NCBI GenBank assembly: GCA_020055645.1
Contig: CM034547.1
Location: 63,957,884-64,021,883 of the forward strand
Length of the DNA: 64,000 bases
Direction of reading: 5' to 3'
Origin: Tomocerus qinae
Lineage: Eukaryota > Arthropoda > Collembola > Entomobryomorpha > Tomoceridae
This document shows positions 1-12,476 of the stretch, one piece after another; the first letter of the stretch is position 1, and each line of letters begins with the position of its first letter. The notes below the pieces were generated by a model. That model had not been told where the DNA came from and made no database searches. It worked only from the letters and a program-made list of their open reading frames with translations. A program made the position numbers and the translations under genes.

Positions 1-1288
1 CGCATGCTTTCGTGTGGATGGAAGTGGATTGCTTGCTTAAGGTTGGATTTTGTGTGCTGTTTTGGATTTTTGTATCTATATAAATATACCATCGCTCATT
101 TTATAGGCCATGCTTCTATGTTACGAATCTTCTGTTCCATGCCTGGCCATATCAAAGCTGTTGTTATAGACAAGTCAACCAAGGAGAGAACTATAATAAT
201 TATAAGAATACAGAGATTCGGAGAATATTAATCTTCGTGGTTAGACTAGACTCCTAAGCGTAACTCAACAGCACGCAGTATATACAGCAGTGTGGCATAG
301 CGCATAGCATAGACAAGGCCGTGTTTACTACCAGTCAAGTTTGAAGTGTAATAAATTAGTTTCCACGCGAAGTATTTTACTAACCATTTGTACATTGTGT
401 AGTAATGGAATGTACTTAAACCGTTCACATTGTCCATGTAAACTACTTAGGCCTTTTGTACAATAACACAGCTAATTGCGCTCACATAACCGCCAATGTG
501 TATTTCAGTATTTTTAATCATTTTAATTGTAAAACTTGACTTTTAAGGTGAAATATTTTTATTTCATTTACACGTAGACCACACACTAGCGCCTTTTAAG
601 CAAACACATTCCGATTGTACAGCTATTGCTTGTTTATGTTTACATAAATTTAATGAGTTCATTTCGCTTCGACACATCGCAAACGAAGTTATCCTACAAG
701 TCACCCAGTTTACAAGTAAGTTAACTAATTTTTGACACTTTTCTACTTCCCATTGTTGCACTATCAATTTGAAATGCTGCTTGAAACGTTCTCCACTAAT
801 ATTCTCCTTTATAAAAAATTATTTTCTCCTCTGTTTACAAACTAAGTGAACATTTGCTAAATTATTGCTTAAATGTTAGTTGCATATTTAGTATTTAGAG
901 TAGTATATACTATAGAGATAGACAGATAGAACCATATTAATGACTTATTTTTTTAGTTGGTTACATGGTTTAAAATAAAACTTGATTGTCGATGCAATTG
1001 TCATTTAAAAATTAAATCTAAACCCATGCAGCAAGCATGGGAGATGTAATATTTTTCTACTGCAATTACGTATAGAAGAGTATAGGAATTATGAATATTC
1101 GGTACTGAAAGAACCTATAAAGTACTACTACCAATAATTTTATATAGTACGTATACTATGCACATAGTTAAGAAGAATGCTATTTTTTATATATTGTTTT
1201 ATTCGGTCAAAAGTATAAATTCCTACAAATAAATATTATTTTGCAATTGAGTTGGTTGGGACTATATTATTTTAGCAGTTTTTATATG
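1..1288. other. Intergenic DNA, no gene recognised
   Basis: AT-rich sequence with only short chance open frames (under 80 codons), none resembling a known family. I see no repeat or RNA gene here. It ends at the TA dinucleotide that borders the fold-back element. Confidence 0.6.
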
Positions 1289-1490
1289 TACAGTATGTAT
1301 TGAAAGTGGGTATACATAGGAGTTTATGGGTATACATAGAATTTTAGTATCCATAGCACTTTCATTGTTAGTATACACAGTACACAAGTTCAATTTGCAA
1401 TTTTTACCAGCCAATTATTACTTCATTGTTCGTCTCTCTTTCCTTCTTTTCGCAATAAACAATGCGTTGCTTCAATCTGAAGAACTCAAT

Positions 1491-1610
1491 ATGGATAAAC
1501 TGTCAATAAGTGAGCGAATTAAAATTGTAAAGATGCGGACAACAATGTCGTTACGAAAGGTGGCTGATGAATTCACTATCCTGGAAAGACAGTTAGCATC
1601 AGAACAATAG
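1491..1610 (+). pseudogene. Transposase N-terminus remnant in left arm
   Basis: The open frame starting at the ATG near 1491 reads MDKLSISERIKIVKMR and onward for about 39 codons, then stops. The beginning resembles the helix-turn-helix start of Tc1/mariner-superfamily transposases, which typically open with a LS.EERV.IV-like stretch. The rest of the protein, including all catalytic residues, is absent here because the satellite begins directly downstream. An upstream extension of the frame to 1326 is probably not coding. The matching copy on the opposite strand in the right arm supports that this is inherited transposon sequence. Confidence 0.6.
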
Positions 1611-1629
1611 CAGTTACCACAGATCATAA

Positions 1630-2005
1630 TGATCATGATCACTTGATCTTGATCATCATGGTCACTTGATCATGATCATCATGGTCACTTGATCATGATC
1701 ATCATGGTCACTTGATCATGATCATCATGGTCACTTGATCATGATCATCATGGTCACTTGATCATGATCATCATGGTCACTTGATCATGATCATCATGGT
1801 CACTTGATCATGATCATCATGGTCACTTGATCATGATCATCATGGTCACTTGATCATGATCATCATGGTCACTTGATCATGATCATCATGGTCACTTGAT
1901 CATGATCATCATGGTCACTTGATCATGATCATCATGGTCACTTGATCATGATCAGTGATCATGATCAGTGATCATGATCATCATGATCATGATCATCATG
2001 ATCAA
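1630..2005. repeat. 23-bp GATC-rich satellite array
   Basis: About 13 nearly perfect head-to-tail copies of a 23-bp unit (CACTTGATCATGATCATCATGGT is one phase) fill the loop between the arms of the fold-back element. The last part (about 1950-2005) degenerates into shorter TGATCA/CATGATCA permutations. The unit contains overlapping TGATCA palindromes. No flanking direct-repeat/spacer alternation exists, so it is not a CRISPR array. Confidence 0.95.
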
Positions 2006-2029
2006 GTTTCATCTCCCCCATTCCTAACT

Positions 2030-2295
2030 TGTATGGCATAATGAGGGGGAGCACCGTCTTGCTGAAACCAAATGTTGTAAGGATCCACTCTCTTAGCATC
2101 CAATTCAGAAATCAAAAAATTGTCTTCCTACTTTTGGTAAGTTTTTGACGGAACCAGTCCTATCAAACCGAGCTGTTCTGATGCTAACTATCTTTCCAGG
2201 ATAGTGAATTTCTCAGCCACCTATCGTACCGACATTGTTGTCCGCATCTTAACAATTTCAATTCGCTCACTTATTGACAGTTTATCCATATTGAG
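2030..2295 (-). pseudogene. Broken Tc1/mariner-class transposase fragments in right arm
   Basis: On the minus strand, from about 2295 downwards, the frame opens MDKLSISERIEIVKMR, matching the left-arm remnant, and then meets in-frame stops. In another frame a segment containing RTGSVKNLPK (about 2128-2176) follows, and then WFQQDGAPPHYA (about 2035-2071). The last motif is the stretch around the second catalytic Asp of many mariner-like transposases; RTGSV is typical of the region behind the second helix-turn-helix. Most of the protein between these blocks is deleted and the frames do not connect, so this is a fossil. Confidence 0.75.
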
Positions 2296-2510
2296 TTCTT
2301 CAGATTGAAACAACGCATTAATTATTGCGAAAAGAAGGATACAGAGACGAACAATGAAATAATAAAAGGGAAATCTGGCTGGTAAAAATTCCATATTGAG
2401 CGTTTGTACTGTGAACTAACAATGAAAGTGCTATGGATACTAAACTCCTTGCTAAACTCCTATGTATACCCATAAACTCCTATGTATACCCACTTTCAAT
2501 ACATACTGTA

Positions 2511-4750
2511 TATATGTTTCAAAATACGACTACCATTTCATTAGATTGACATGAGTCAAGCAAGAATTTGAGAAAATGGTCATTCTTCATAGTAGTCAGT
2601 TTATTACTAGTTTAACAGTCAGCTCATACAATCGAATCGAATTCATTTATGATTTTCATTTTGGGATGCGGGACACAATATTTTATTATTGTCCATTTGC
2701 AAAGTTTGGGATTTGTAGTTCTGTAACAAATGTACTAGAAGAGATTTGCAATTTAAAAAAATGCATATTCCAAACAACGGTCTGCATTCTCATACCAATT
2801 GGTAAATTGAGACTTCATGATTGCTTTGCGGTATCAGAATTTGAAAATCATTAATAAAACTGCTTTTTATTAGTGCCAGCTTGGTACATAAATGATGATA
2901 GCTACTCGTCCTAAGTTGTTTATGTTAGTGTGGGTAGATAAGTTTAAATTACTAAGTACTCTATTTATATATAATAATATAAAAATGCAAAAATTGTAGA
3001 TAGAAAAATGTTGGAAAAATGTTTTAGCTCGCTTTACGGCTTAGTCTGTATAAAAATTGTCCAAAATATAATATGAAGGTAAAATATGAGTTTAAAATCG
3101 GACGAAAAGGTGGCTCAATGTTCAGGAAGTAAACAGTTCACATCTCAAGTAGTAATACTTTTTTCTCGTTTCGTTCGGGTTTCATTAATACCTGCGTTAT
3201 TATTTATAAAATTATGCATGTCTCACAACTTTATGTTAATTTTTTAGTTTTCCGTAATAAACCAAAGATACTAATACGAAAATATCTAAATTATGATTAA
3301 TGCCGTATTGAGGAAGGCACAATAGTAGGCATATATGCATATCGAAATGCAAGGAAAAGGGAATTTTCTCAAAATCCCAAAACATTTCGTGCTTCGCCCG
3401 ATTTCATGGAATTTTTAGGCTATTTTTGACACCTGAAAGAGCCTAAATTTATTGTGCTTACTTTGCGAATATACATTTAATAACGTCATTGCCTCCTCCG
3501 AAATCGACTTCTAAATACTGTACTGTAGGTGACTGATGTTGATTGCATAGTTTATAAGATGAGCTATGCATCAAAACACCATTTGATGAGATCACCATTT
3601 ATAAAATTCTCATTGATCATTGAGTTCAGTGAAAAGACTTCAGTTCTTTCAAGAAGATACAACCTTTATTTCAGTGTATGTACTCAAAATGTGTGACAAT
3701 GTAGCGTAACAAACAAATCAAATATTTCACCTTATGGGGAATACGCTGTCCGGGTCCGACTCCTACGAAGGAGTTACTCCTAAAAGACTTTACTGCAACC
3801 TAGCTACAACACACAGTACAGTACAACTTTCACTACATTTGCAAGGACTTCTGTAAATGATATTAATGAATTAATTTAAATGACACATTAATTTCTCTTT
3901 CAGTGGGCATAAGGGTATGCCAATTCTATAAATATATAAAAGATTTACAAACAATACCTACTGACTGCAAAAATACTGCTACAATTCAAATTGAACCTGC
4001 TGAATTTTTGTCAAAGTGAAAGTAAACTGAAAATGCGGTTATGGAATGTGTAAAATTTTGTCGTATAGCTATATAGAGGGATAAAAGTTATACATGACCA
4101 CAGGAAGTGATTAACCTTATGGGTAACAGGAATCTGCTGATACAGTATGAAAAACTTACTTTACGTAGTACTTTCCCTTTTCTTGCGCATTTATATTACA
4201 CTTTTGTCAACATTCACCACACGCCAAAATTTCGTTCATGTGTTGATACAAATTCAGGTGAAAGTACTAGTGAAAGACGGAGTGAACATTTTGTATTGAG
4301 TTATTGTAAGAAAGGAGAGGAGGATTGAATGTCTTCGTATTGTAAAGGATTTATTTTCTGACAGTTCTGCAGATTCATATAGTTAAATGAAACTGACCTC
4401 TAGTAGAAGACCGTTAGATTAGGTTAGTGGTAATTAAGTAACTAAATAAAATTACTTTTGTGTATGTAATTAATTTTAAACGTATTGCTTCATACTATCC
4501 AATACCCATACCAATTTTACTATATGTATTACTACTTACGCTATTCAGTATTTTAACTAGGCCCCCAGTACTAATCCTGAATTTCAAAATGATTAGGTAT
4601 ATTATATAATGATTAGGACTTCCCTGTTTTAGGAAATATGTATTGTGTATGCGCATGTATATTACAAGAAAAAGCCCCATATGTATGTACATGTAATATT
4701 GTATACAAATTGCTGGCATTATTAAGTAGCGGAGCTGCTTTGTAGAAATT
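2511..4750. other. Intergenic DNA, no gene recognised
   Basis: Open frames at 2576-2854 and 4107-4328 are unremarkable and match no family I know. The only structured part is a divergent copy of a dispersed repeat at about 3306-3520, listed separately. Confidence 0.5.
3306..3520 (+). repeat. Dispersed repeat family, copy 1
   Basis: Contains the series CGTATTGAGG, TTCTCAAAATCCCAAAACA, a CGATTTCATGG-like stretch, and GGCTATTTTTGAC. The same order of words recurs near 38290, 57170 and (reverse strand) 58440. Copies are diverged, with no obvious coding capacity or clear ends; probably the tail of a transposon family. Confidence 0.5.
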
Positions 4751-4753
4751 ACC

Positions 4754-4967
4754 AATCTCTCTGTCTGTCTGTTAACACACTCGGGACATGATCTAGAGGG
4801 TAGCTGCTCACCCAGTAAAGATTCGGTGAAACATTGGGGGGGGGGGCATGTCTAACTATTCTGAGATACAATATGGGGTACCTGTGGGACTTTAAATTAG
4901 ATGCCCCGGCAATCTAACCCTCAAACCTTTCTTAAGTTATCGTGTTAACAGCACAGACAGAGAGATT
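4754..4967. mobile_element. Small inverted-repeat element (MITE-like)
   Basis: The left end AATCTCTCTGTCTGTCTGTT and the right end, read on the opposite strand, AATCTCTCTGTCTGTGCTGT, form terminal inverted repeats of about 25 bp running on into GTTAACAC. The interior (about 160 bp) has no coding capacity and includes a run of about 11 G at about 4839-4849. Size, inverted ends and lack of coding fit a non-autonomous DNA transposon; I did not see a clear target duplication. Confidence 0.6.
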
Positions 4968-7900
4968 TGCAACGTTTAAACTTTGTGTGCATATGTGTAT
5001 AATATTTGTGGATTGTATTGTATTTTGTAGTAATTGCAAAATGTCCCATCTGGGGAATCTATAGAATATTCATTACAGCAATAACCTATTTTTATAGGAC
5101 ATAGGATGACATAAGATCCTTAAGGACAGCTGTCCGTACTTTCACTTTTCCAGGACCGTTCACAATTCACATAATATTTCAGTCTCAGACACTACATACT
5201 TTGACACTATAATAGTACCAGCTGAGTATCCTGACCATAGTATAAACGTAAAGTGACACATGCGCATTGAAATCCCCATGTATCTACGTTTGTATTAACG
5301 TCGGTATGTATGTCAGATATCAAAAACTTTTGGCAACATGGTTGGTGCGGAACCAATAAAATCCTAGTTAGTTATAAATAAGTCTTTTGGATAAATTATA
5401 CCGCTTACTGCAAAGCCCTCAGAAAGTACTCAGGCCTTACAAGTCCTTTTTTCCAATTTAAAACTGGAAATTTAAAAAAAGCAATTTTTGTCAACTTAAT
5501 TTTTTTATTTTCAAAAAAATTATATGATTATTCTTGATTAAATTAAAATCATTCCTTTAAATCTGACCTGTATGTGCCCTATGCAGAAACTGGTACTTCC
5601 AGAATATAATAAAATTGTCTCTTAATTGTAAAGTTACCCTGTGGCTTTGTGTGGCAGTCAAAATTGGGAAGCCCACCTTAATTTTTGAGCAATTGTGATT
5701 GTGATACTGTTAAATATATCCTTAAGTGAGATTTGGAAACAACTGAATTGACAAAAAGGAACAATTGTTGATTTAAGTTAAAAGCCTTACTGTCATTTTT
5801 GTCATTTATTTCATAAGTGTGCCAGAAATTATTGCATAAATGTGGCTTAAACATTGATCTTTGATGCACTAATTTTTGTTTTGCCAGTGTCTCAATAAGT
5901 AGTTGAATAATTACCAAATAAAATGAAATATGATAAAAAAGTGAAATTCTAAAAATCCCCACTACTACCAGTACACCAATATTCAGTATCAAGTGCACTA
6001 AATTCTGATTTTTTCTGGCTGGTGCTTTAAATGCAGAGGGCAATATAGGCGTTAACTTTATGGCACACATGTTGGTGGTGTCTGTAGTGTTAGAAGTCTG
6101 AGATCGAACTGGAAAGTATAAAAGATTTTATTTGCAAGTACATTTGGCTCCGTTTATCTATGTATAAAGTGTTTTCTTTGTCAGAGTTTCGAGATTTAAT
6201 AAAAACAATTTCTTTCATTTATGTTTATACAACAGCTTATAGTCTCGCAGAATTTCGGGGGATGAGTTAAGTGTGGCCATCAACATAGACTATAATATTG
6301 GCTTCTTAAGGGACTTTAGCATGCTTTTATTGACGGTACAATCGGTTCATAAACAAAGCTAGAAAATTATCACACACTTTACTGTCGCTTTTATAGGGAC
6401 ATTAAAATAGTTTATCACGTTCCGTCATGTCGCAGTCTCTTCCGACTATTCCTCAGTACACAACAGAAAGATTTCACTTTTACAAGTTTCCTTCAGCAGA
6501 TGACAGTGTTTAATGCTATCGTAAATCATGATATTGTATTGTATCTCTTCCTCATCAGTACGGTACCCACATTTGCCCAAACGCTATTGTTGTTTAGCAT
6601 TATTAATTAAACTCATCCATACACTTAATATACTTCCAAACCTTTCCTCTCAATAAAATATGTCTAGAATCTCGAACTATTTCTAATACTGTTTGTAGTA
6701 GAGCCGAAAAGAATTAAATTATTTTTTAGACCGAGGAAAGCATTTTTGTCTGTCTATGGTTGATATTTAATTGATATTTTTATTACTCATTACATTTTGG
6801 ATTGGAATCCCAAGATTTTATCTGGGATAGAAGGATGAAATTTGCTTTAGCAAATCTATTGTCTTTTGTACCGTTGCTCCAGCAGAGATACAATTGGTTT
6901 GACGAATATTGAATGGAATGTCCTTGTCTTACTAAACTCATTGAATTCTAATGGTGAACCAGTAACTGTCTGGTAGTGAATGAAATTGAAGAGGAGAATA
7001 AACGAAAGAATCTGAAGTTAAAGTATCTCGTACTATGTATGTATAATATGCATGATAAAACTGAGAATTCGTCGGGTGGAAAGGAAAGTTATAAAAGAAA
7101 GTCGGTAACGTAACGTAACTGCTTGGGGTTAGTTATAATTTGTGAGTTTTACAAGGTTTTGAAGTGGGAAAGAAAGGATCGTTCACAACGTCAATAATGT
7201 GCTATGAATTTAGAGGATGTAAAATCCTATGGTCTATCTTATGAAAAAAATGGACGAGAGAAATGTTTTTATGAAGGGAAAGCATGCAGTGGTCTGATGT
7301 GGCATGGTATGGTGTGAGTGAGTATCTAGGAATAGATATTATGAGTTAGTGCTTGATAGAGAGTTCATATAGCGTAACATATCTGCGTAGTAAAAGAGGA
7401 GTCGACAAGAAACAAGACAGAAGAACATGCAGAATTGCAATGCAAGTCTACATACTTGCTGACTACTGCTGTCCATATACATACAATAACTAGTTGGCTA
7501 GGTTGCATATATGCTAGAAAGGAAAGTAGCTAGTGAAAGTAGTATAAGTGGAGTCGTATATATTAGAGTAACGTAATATGCATGTAGATATATTAAGGAA
7601 GCTTCGTCACCAGATTGTATTCGTGAATCAAGAGGAGGGATGTCAAAAGTAATTAAGCCAAAAAGGAGAATAGTAGATGAGATGAAAGGAAGAGAGAAAG
7701 CGGGCGAGAGAGAGAGAGAGCACAGTTGTTCCGTCAGAGAGGAGGATCGACTTATCTCTCGTTTTAGAGTAACTGCTGAGTGTTGAGTGTGGTTGGTGGA
7801 GCTGAGTAAATGGAAGAATGCCGCAGTTGCGAATAATGGTTTACGGAGACTATGGCTCCCTTTTTGGCATAGTGCCCGCTACGGAAAGAAAAACTATGAA

Positions 7901-10147
7901 TGTTGTAGTGAATGGTAGGAAACGCTGAGAGGAGGGATATAAAAATCTGAGACAGTTTTTTTCATTTCTGCAAACATTATTGTACTTGCTGAGTAATGTT
8001 TGCATTTATAGTGTTTGAAAGCATTCTTGCCACCGAATATTTTCTTCACTCTCTCTGACTGTAATAAACTTTGTCCAGTCCACTCCAGTCCTCAAATCTT
8101 TCTGCCAAAGTGCATTTCTTCCTTTCATATCCGCATTACTTTGCTATCTGAAGCTCCAGCTAATGCTTCTAAGATAAGTAAGTTCCTCAAACTATTCTTC
8201 CCTCCCTCCAGCACTAACTAGGAAAGGGAAAACTGGGTAAAGGAACTAGTACATATATAATATACCTACCTACTACAATATAATACTTTTAATAGCGACC
8301 CATAACACTACAAGGAGTGTGTATTATGTACTCGTCATATTATTTCCCCTTTCTCTCGAAATGCAAAGTCGTATATGTCACATATTAAGTTGTAATACGT
8401 TTTATATTATAACTATTTATTCAGAGTATATAATATGATGTGGTTATATTATTATGTGGTTCATAGTTGCACTATAATTCGGACCGACCCGAGTCGCGTC
8501 ACACTATCAGTTGGCTTAATTTTCCTAGCGTTTACTTCCCTCGGTGTTGGAAGTGGCATGTCGTTAAATTTTAGGTAAGGAGAAGTTGAAGTACAATTTG
8601 GTTAACGTATTACATACAATGAGACTTTCTCGCAAATAATCTCTGCCAATTATTCTGTCCAATTGACATAGCAAGAATAGAGGCTATGAAAATTTTATTT
8701 GAATTCTTCTCCTGTAGAATAAAACTAATTAACTAGGTTGTGTGCAGTACAGATTTAATTTTCTTTAATTTTCTCTCCGACATGAGCATTGGTTTCAGTT
8801 GAAGATTTAAGTGCTTTCTCCCGACACTCGTACTCCTTTCTCCAGTCCTAGTGGCACAGGAGAAATAAATGTGGAGATTTAATTGAAGAATCTGGCTGAA
8901 TGACAATTAGGCTTGGAATCTTTCAGAATGTGATTTTGTAAATAGATATTGTCTTTGTGTCATTTACTGCCTGGAGTGAAAATACTTTCACGACTTTCGC
9001 CAAGACATAATTCCCTTTTTCTGTCCAACTCTTCTCAATGTCGCAATATATAACATACATGTGCCTTCTCGCTTTCATCTTTTCTCTCAAAGATATTCAT
9101 GAATAAGTAGTGCGGAACAGTTCTAGGATGCATGAGGCAGTTTCATTTTCCAAGTTGATTCGATTCGTGGGAGAGGAGATATAATATTTTCATACACTTA
9201 GAATCCGCCGCGATAGCTTCTTTACTTTTCATATGTATGCATTAATGTACTAAAACATTAACAACTATGTATGTACCTATGTGTATGTGACGATATAGGA
9301 AAAGGGGATGTTTCGGAGTTGCTTCCGAGCAAGACAAGACGTAGAGTGTCGAGTTTTGTTTCATTTAAATTTAGATCATGTCCATCGTTACAAGCGCTTT
9401 TCAAGAAAAAGTGTATTAAAGGAAATCTCCATTCAAAGGAAAATCTAGAGCAAGCAATTTATCAGGAGACAAAAAGCTGAAAAGAAAAGACTCCCGCCCG
9501 GGTTAAAATTCTGGAATGATTTCATCTGTTAACTTTCGTTGTGTGCAAGGGGATATTGTGAGTTTGTCAGTTTGTCATGTACATGTAAATGACATTTGAC
9601 ACGCGACTTCACTGTAAAATATTTGATTCCGCGGAATGACTGGTTGTTGTTGATATTCTGGAGCGTAGTTAATTTGGAATGGCGGATGTCTAGGTACAAT
9701 GAAATAATGTTGTCATGCTCATTCATAGCTGGTTCGAAGGGATAAACAATGTGTGGAAAGGAAGGTGTCAGAGCAAAAGAAAGATATTCTCCGTCTTCCC
9801 TCTCTCTCCTCCACACTCGCCGTATAGAAATGCATTTACTAGATTGTACTTTACAGCCGCTTCTTCTCCACCATTGAACATTGAACAGGACACGAACAGT
9901 AGGTACAGCTCCAACTGATCTTCACAGCGAAATGGTATAAAATTTGAGGATCGTAAATACTCATGTCACGTATCTGGAGAAGCCGTTATCCGGGATAAGT
10001 TGAGCTGACGCAGCAGCCTCCAAAACCGTCAGTGTGGTTGGATCAGTTAGCTGGATGGATGACTAGACTATGTTAATATCTTTCCCCTAGAATCAAAATC
10101 AGCAAAGATAACCCAGAAAATATAAGTCATTAAGAGTACAGCGGCGT

Positions 10148-10166
10148 CACTCACTCACTCACTCAC
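10148..10166. repeat. Short (ACTC)n microsatellite
   Basis: Consecutive ACTC tetramers, about five copies, within non-coding DNA. Confidence 0.8.
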
Positions 10167-12447
10167 ACTATCGCATCTCCCTCCTCCAGACCACTTCTCC
10201 AGCAGCAGACTCCTTTAATTCCACCTCACCCACAACCACTATATATATTCATCCTCTTATGCACCATCATAGCGCCACTTAATATATTCTCAAATCTCAA
10301 GATGTATTTCTCATCCTCCTTTCAATACTCTATGTACAAAGGATAATAATAGTACAAAAGCCACCTTTAAGATACACACAAGGATTTTATAACAGCCCCG
10401 GTGTTAATTTTCCAGCTTTAATGTACTTTAATGCTGTATGAACGAACTACTATTTAGTATAGCAACTACCAACATTTACTTAGAGCAATAATACCACATA
10501 GTAAGTCCGTACTATATTTGTCGTAGGATAGAAGATAAGTTAGCAAATGAAGTGATCCCTCCTACTCCCGTATACATGAACGAGTAGCTATTCCTCCTAG
10601 AGTCTTTTCCGTGCGACACTTGTATTATAAATTAACTTTGTCTTTGCCTCACTTCATAATAAACGTCTTGAAATAAACGTACTACTCCTTGCATTGCATC
10701 ACCATCCTATACATCCCGTTTCTGTCGACTTTCTTCATTTTATTAAGGCTACTAACGACTGCAACGGTTTTTCTCCATCACTTGACTACTGCTGGGGCAT
10801 TTCTCTCATCTTCTCCACTCTCTGTCTCTGTATGATATTATTTTCATATTATTTTCCATTTCATTTCACATGCCGACCAACTCGGCCTTACAGCAGTTCA
10901 CTTCTTAGAGCTATCACCATAATAATATCGGGAAGGAGTAAAATGTACCGTTTGGTTGCGTGGGTAGACCAGACGAGCTCCACTCTATGGTCGCACTATA
11001 AATGCTATCTGTATCTGTATATGTATGTCTAGTGCTAAGTGGAGCTATTCTATGATACTTTGAGCCCCTCACTTCACTCTCTGCTCTTCCTCAGTCATTT
11101 TCATTCCTGTGGTACTATTGACTTGACTGCTCTTGATCTTTCTTTAGTTAGGCTACCACTTCACTATCAGAGGACCTTACCTCTTCTGCCTGCCGGCGGC
11201 CCGGTGCGGGTGCGGCGCATCCGAGCTCAAAGTATGTATATGAAGTAAGAAGCACAGCTTTAGACATTTAATGTAAGCATCAGATACATGTGCTCTTGCT
11301 TCCAGTGACTTAGGCATGTACGTCAATTTAAGAATTATCTTCTTTTGTGGTGGGAGAAAGCACATTACTCTGCCTTTCTGATTCCGAGATATTTAATATT
11401 GCTTTTTGCTGTAAATGTGGCTACCGATTAGTTAGTTTATGACTTTTACGTTTCCTCTATGAATTGCTGGGACGAACGAAGTTCAATGTAAGTAAGTACT
11501 ATTGCCTATATATCATTAGATACCTCTGACGTGTAGTTTTGTTTTATGGGATACTACGCATTATTTGTTTGTTGTATAAGGTACATATTGACATTTATAT
11601 GAAGTGTATAGGACAGACATAGCATAATTGTTATTTTGCTGCAAGTCTAGAGAAAGTCATTTGGTCTATGGTATTTCTATTGTGTGTGACTGAGGCGTAA
11701 AATGCCCTGTGGGCGAAGTCAGACGAATGTATTAATTTACTTCTGAGAAGAAAAGTTATAATATAGGCAGTGGTAGTAGTAAATGCATAGGATTGGGTAG
11801 ATTCGGGAGGGGTGTATAGTAGGAAGTGAAGTAAAGAAATTTAGTTCTCAGTGGCATAAGATTGTTATCTTAAACGAATTATTGGTCGTTTTATTTCGGG
11901 ATGGTGATGGTAATTTAGAAGATAGTCAATTCAGAGGCTGATCATGAGATTTATGATTATGTTGTGGTAATTCAGTGAGCCTTCTCTCAAGTTCTCTTGT
12001 GGTTTTTGCAGAGGGAATGAGTGAGTTGTTGCGACTGTGACTGTTTAATAGTAGGTAGTCGTGGCTATTTACTCTGTCTTTCTCGGTTCTATCTGATTGC
12101 AATGAATAGGGAAATTGCATGTCTAGAATTCATAAGGATGTAATTCATACGTACAAATATTACTCTGTTTCTCCCAGCCCTGTGTCGCTGTATTTTGTGT
12201 ATGGCTCTGTTGGTGTTATTTTATGTTGGGTGTATGTCTAGTAGGTGAGTTGACTTGAGTGACTGACGGAGTGAGTGAGTGTTGGTGTTGAATAGAGTCG
12301 ACACTGTCAACTGTGTCATGGTTAAGTTTAGACTGGTGCACATTATTGGCGCTTAGGGAGTTGAAGTTGACGCTATGCCTAGATGAACACTTTAGATTTC
12401 TTGTGTGGAATACATTCCCCTTGTGAAACTGATCGATAATAATTTCA

Positions 12448-12476
12448 AGTCAACTCAAGTCAACTCAAGTCACAAG
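12448..12476. repeat. Tandem 10-bp repeat TCAACTCAAG
   Basis: Two full copies and part of a third of TCAACTCAAG, preceded and followed by the related words TCAAG and CACAAGTCAG. Non-coding. Confidence 0.6.

Larger units (their letters stand above)
1289..2510. mobile_element. Fold-back (inverted-arm) element derived from a Tc1/mariner-class transposon
   Basis: The element is bounded by TA dinucleotides at 1289-1290 and 2509-2510, as expected for the TA target duplication of the IS630-Tc1-mariner superfamily. Its ends are inverted copies: the left begins CAGTATGTATTGAAAGTGGG and the right ends with the complement of the same bases. The similarity continues for about 300 bp into each arm (about 1291-1610 against about 2170-2508), with scattered substitutions and small indels. 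Both arms encode the start of the same transposase, on + in the left arm and on - in the right arm. The right arm also keeps later fragments: a RTGSV segment of the DNA-binding region and a QDGAPPHYA segment around the second catalytic aspartate. A 23-bp satellite lies between the arms. The element looks like two copies of the same transposon end joined head to head, and it cannot code for an active transposase. Confidence 0.8.

Noticed and set aside
1630..2005. Regularly spaced 23-bp repeats as a CRISPR-like array
   Set aside because: There are no unique spacers; the units abut head to tail, and the genome is eukaryotic. It is a satellite.
5678..6070. 130-codon minus-strand hydrophobic frame
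   Set aside because: No recognised family, no splice context, A/T-driven Leu/Ile/Phe/Asn composition; likely chance.
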